From Candidatus Woesearchaeota archaeon CG11_big_fil_rev_8_21_14_0_20_43_8 (lineage in GTDB: Archaea; Nanobdellota; Nanobdellia; Woesearchaeales; CG08-08-20-14), in NCBI GenBank assembly GCA_002762705.1, contig PCVE01000006.1:32366-57683 (forward strand): a DNA stretch of 25,318 nucleotides. The letters are read 5' to 3'. Each line of letters begins with the position of its first letter. The first letter of the stretch is position 1. Position numbers and translations under genes: made by a program. The notes beneath the pieces were generated by a model. That model was given only the letters and a program-made list of their open reading frames with translations. It did no database searches and was not told the origin of the DNA. Of this stretch, positions 23,081-25,318 are shown one piece after another.

Positions 23081-24123
23081 ACAAAAAACTTAATGTTGCA
23101 TACGTATACTGGGGTAAAGAACCGCATCCAAGAAGAAAGCAATGCGGAATAGCAATCAATTCATCTTTTTATCGTATTAATCGATCACTTTTTCATCCTT
23201 TTGGAGAGATTATCGATTCATTTTTTTTGGCTTTTAAAATTGCTTTGAAACGTAAATATGATGTTATACTGGTTGATAGTGTTATTGCACTGGAATGCGC
23301 ATATTTTTTGAGACGATTATTCTCTCCACGTATCAAAGTGGTTTTTTATGTTGTTGACCCAACTTTCTGGCCAGGAAGCATAGAGAAAAAGAAAATAAGG
23401 AAAATGTTCCATTTGATGCTTGGAACAATTGTTGATGGATTTTTAGTTCCATCTGAAATGATGGCAAATGATGTGAAAAAATATTTTCCGAAAAAGAAGA
23501 TTCAATATGCACCCACTTTTTTGTGGAGAGATGCTAAAAAGTTACGTTCAATAATGCCTGATCTAAAATCAAAAAAGATGATTATGGTTGCTCAAAATCG
23601 TCCTGAAAAAGGAGTCGATAATCTTGTAAATGCATATGCAAAAGCAAGAAAAATTAAGGTCCTTCCAGAATTATTTCTGATTGGGGAAAATACTAAAAAA
23701 TACAAAAAAAGGTCAATCCCTGGATTAGTTGCAATTGGTAGATCCGAACATGTATTGGATTATCTAAAAAAAAGCACTTTCCTTCTACACCCTGCTAAAT
23801 TTGATCCTTCTCCTAATGTGATACCTGAAGCAATGGCGGCCGGAGTGATTCCTGTTGTGAGCAGGCATTGCGGAAATTATAAAGCAGTTGAATCAATAAG
23901 TAAGAAACTTTTATTTGATGGGATTGATTCTGAATCGATCAGATGTAAGATTGAAGAAATACAATCTATATCTCAATCAGAGATCAAAAATTTTTCAAAA
24001 AATGCCAGACTAATCAGTTCTGATTTTGAAAAGGAAAAGGGGATCAAGATATTTGTCCGATCTTTCAATGAAATAGTTGCTGGAGTACAATCTAAAAAGC
24101 GAATGATAAACCGTCGCAGATAA
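23077..24123 (+). CDS. GT4-like glycosyltransferase (GT-B fold)
   Basis: 348 residues. The C-terminal half carries the family-1/GT4 features: RPEKGVDNLVNAY from residue 175 (donor-binding Arg and Lys at 175 and 178) and HPAKFDPSPNVIPEAMAAG from residue 238, where Asp243 and Glu251 form the D/E-x7-E signature, followed by VIPVVS. The N-terminal half is an acceptor-binding Rossmann-like domain with VVFYVVDPTFWPG at about 88-100. It probably adds a nucleotide-activated sugar to a lipid-linked or protein-bound surface glycan at the inner membrane face. The gene is AT-rich and Lys/Ile-rich like the flippase, unlike the M28 gene before it. Confidence 0.85.
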   Translation: MNKKLNVAYVYWGKEPHPRRKQCGIAINSSFYRINRSLFHPFGEIIDSFFLAFKIALKRKYDVILVDSVIALECAYFLRRLFSPRIKVVFYVVDPTFWPGSIEKKKIRKMFHLMLGTIVDGFLVPSEMMANDVKKYFPKKKIQYAPTFLWRDAKKLRSIMPDLKSKKMIMVAQNRPEKGVDNLVNAYAKARKIKVLPELFLIGENTKKYKKRSIPGLVAIGRSEHVLDYLKKSTFLLHPAKFDPSPNVIPEAMAAGVIPVVSRHCGNYKAVESISKKLLFDGIDSESIRCKIEEIQSISQSEIKNFSKNARLISSDFEKEKGIKIFVRSFNEIVAGVQSKKRMINRRR

Positions 24124-24271
24124 TAATTTGTTCATGAGAAGTGCACGAGACAGATTATGTTCTGAATAAGTTATTATTGAGAACTTTCCGGTTTAATACG
24201 AGGAAATACTTTGTATTTCTATACATTGTTCCTTCGGAATAATACTCTAAGGCGAGTTCTCAAGTCAGATG

Positions 24272-24294
24272 TCAGAAATTTGAAAAATTTCTGA
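24272..24294. repeat. Perfect 10-bp inverted repeat with GAA loop
   Basis: TCAGAAATTT and AAATTTCTGA flank a 3-base loop. It is the strongest simple hairpin of the region. There is no long T-tract after it on the plus strand, so it is not a standard terminator. Confidence 0.85.
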
Positions 24295-24325
24295 TCACAC
24301 GGAAATGCAAAAAGAATTTCCGTCG

Positions 24326-24414
24326 AATTTGTTCAGACTATGATGCGAATCCGGTTAATACCACGCCCCTAGGGGTTGTGGATAGGATTTGCTTATACAT
24401 CTACTGAACAAATT
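24326..24414. repeat. Long compound hairpin next to the asparagine synthetase stop
   Basis: An 11-bp closing stem (24326-24336 with 24404-24414), an 8-bp inner stem (24345-24352 with 24385-24392, one G-T) and a GC-rich tip (24361-24381) are collinear, forming an 89-base rod. The right arm ends 4 bases from the asparagine synthetase stop. The left arm sequence AATTTGTTCA also occurs directly at 24125-24134, offering an alternative partner for the right arm. Confidence 0.65.
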
Positions 24415-24418
24415 TTTG

Positions 24419-25318
24419 TTATTGTGTTGAAAAAAGTTCATCCTTTGATAATGGCCTCATTGTATCATCCCTATTTTCATATGTCTTATGCCAGAATTCC
24501 AGACACAGAATATTCCATAACTTTTGTGATTCATCTTTTTTCTTGTTCTTGTGATTTGCAAGCAGTTTTTTTACAAATGATTTGGATATGCCATATTTGT
24601 GGATACTTGATTTTGCGAAGAGATTATCGCACAGGTCGATTATGCAGTTGTTAAACCATGAACTGAACGGGGGCGCAAATCCGAGTTTTGGTCTGTTGAG
24701 AATTCGGCCAGGAATAATTCCTTTCAGCGCTTTCTTAAGCATGTGCTTCTTCTCGATCCCCTTTAATTGCAAACTTGGATGTATCTTGGCTGAGAATTCC
24801 AATATCCTGTGATCAAGAAAAGGAGATCTTGCTTCAAGAGAATTTCCCATGGTTGATATGTCTCCTTTTACAAGCATCTCATCAGGTAGATATGTTTTTA
24901 TGTTTGTGTAGAGGAGCTTGTTGACATAAGGTATCTTTATTTTATTGAAATACAATCCAATGTGATCACGGACTTTGTCTATTCCAACTGAACTTAGCAA
25001 AATATCCTTGTCTTTCTCAAACAGATCGAAATCGCAGAGTGCTTTTATGTAGCTTACAATATCATCTTTATCATCAAGACTGATTATGTTCTTTATGCTT
25101 TTGTAGGGCCTGCATCTAGGTATATTATCTGGGAAAGACGAGAAGATCTTCTTTATTGGCCATCTGATGGCTGGGGGTATCTTCTTGAAATGATGAAGAT
25201 ACTTAAGGCCAGTATAATGGTAATACCCAGCAAAAGCTTCATCACCACCATCCCCGTTCAGGACCATGGTAACATGCTTTCGACTTAAGTGTGCCACATA
25301 ATGAGCTGGGAACATTGC
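24419..25318 (-). CDS. Asparagine synthetase (glutamine-hydrolysing) family, C-terminal part only
   Basis: The frame continues past the right edge (the codon upstream of the apparent Met encodes Ala), so only the last 299 residues of the synthetase domain are visible. Seen: LNGDGGDEAFAGYYHY, equivalent to the S-G-E-G-S-D-E nucleotide/pyrophosphate region; DEMLVKGDISTMGNSLEARS with PFLDHRILEF, a hallmark of the family; and ALKGIIPGRILNRPKLGFAP, a conserved C-terminal segment. The N-terminal glutaminase domain with its catalytic Cys and the SGGxDS loop would lie off-window. Next to a flippase and a glycosyltransferase, AsnB-like enzymes often amidate sugars or glycan precursors, so it may serve surface glycan synthesis and not asparagine supply (inference). 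It converges with the glycosyltransferase gene. Confidence 0.9.
   Translation of the reverse strand, partial: AMFPAHYVAHLSRKHVTMVLNGDGGDEAFAGYYHYTGLKYLHHFKKIPPAIRWPIKKIFSSFPDNIPRCRPYKSIKNIISLDDKDDIVSYIKALCDFDLFEKDKDILLSSVGIDKVRDHIGLYFNKIKIPYVNKLLYTNIKTYLPDEMLVKGDISTMGNSLEARSPFLDHRILEFSAKIHPSLQLKGIEKKHMLKKALKGIIPGRILNRPKLGFAPPFSSWFNNCIIDLCDNLFAKSSIHKYGISKSFVKKLLANHKNKKKDESQKLWNILCLEFWHKTYENRDDTMRPLSKDELFSTQ

Larger units (their letters stand above)
24124..24418. other. 295-base convergent intergenic region packed with hairpins
   Basis: It lies between the stops of the glycosyltransferase and asparagine synthetase genes. Helices: TTGAGAACT/AGTTCTCAA (24177-24185 with 24255-24263) enclosing GAAATAC-TTT-GTATTTC (24203-24219) and ATTGTTCC-TTC-GGAATAAT (24225-24243, one wobble); a perfect 10-bp hairpin TCAGAAATTT-GAA-AAATTTCTGA (24272-24294); ACGGAAAT/ATTTCCGT (24299-24323); and AATTTGTTCAG/CTGAACAAATT (24326-24336 with 24404-24414) enclosing GCGAATCC/GGATTTGC (24345-24352 with 24385-24392) and a CCAC-CCCC/GGGG-GTGG hairpin (24361-24381). 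There is no ORF and no tRNA. Confidence 0.8.

Noticed and set aside
24326..24414. A tRNA or other standard RNA gene, because of the CGAATCC and GGTTAATACC segments.
   Set aside because: No acceptor/anticodon/T-arm arrangement can be built; the segments pair instead in a long rod hairpin.

Overview
The window looks like a piece of an archaeal chromosome, probably from a DPANN lineage such as Woesearchaeota or a relative (inference; only the archaeal assignment is well supported). The archaeal evidence is a CDP-archaeol synthase (CarS), an archaellin-like protein with a class III signal peptide, and several TATA-box promoters that place the expected transcription start exactly on the start codon (leaderless mRNAs).

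Layout. (1) Positions 1-14669 are one reading frame that enters from the left edge: a giant, sequon-rich surface protein of at least 4888 residues. It holds four copies of a supermodule (Ig-like, then DUF2341-like, then five Asp-rich FG-GAP/VCBS motifs), a run of Ig-like domains, and a tandem duplication of about 355 residues near the C-terminus. (2) A GC-rich hairpin terminator is followed by an archaellin-like gene (14797-16110). (3) carS faces it on the minus strand (16153-16710). (4) An operon follows, with an unrecognised winged-helix protein and ScpB carrying a very long acidic tail (16824-18768), then an unrecognised membrane protein with two related N-terminal helical repeats (18831-19736). 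(5) A 481-base intergenic region holds a compact nest of perfect stem-loops (about 19984-20193). (6) An envelope block follows: Wzx-type flippase, DUF3467 protein, exported M28 peptidase and GT4-like glycosyltransferase (20218-24123). (7) Another 295-base hairpin-packed intergenic region precedes the 3' part of a minus-strand asparagine synthetase, cut by the right edge.

The shared theme is the cell surface: giant adhesin-like protein, pilus/archaellum-type subunit, membrane lipid synthesis, glycan export, glycosyl transfer, amidation and an exported peptidase. ScpB is the chromosome-maintenance exception. The flippase and glycosyltransferase genes are clearly AT-richer than their neighbours, which suggests a separate history.

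Most unusual signals: (a) two multi-helix intergenic elements flanking the flippase-to-glycosyltransferase block; (b) six promoters with TTTA(T/A)A exactly 31 nt upstream of an ATG, two of which start a 4- or 8-codon mini-ORF whose stop overlaps the real gene's start; (c) the regular four-supermodule architecture of the giant protein, which has no visible C-terminal membrane anchor.
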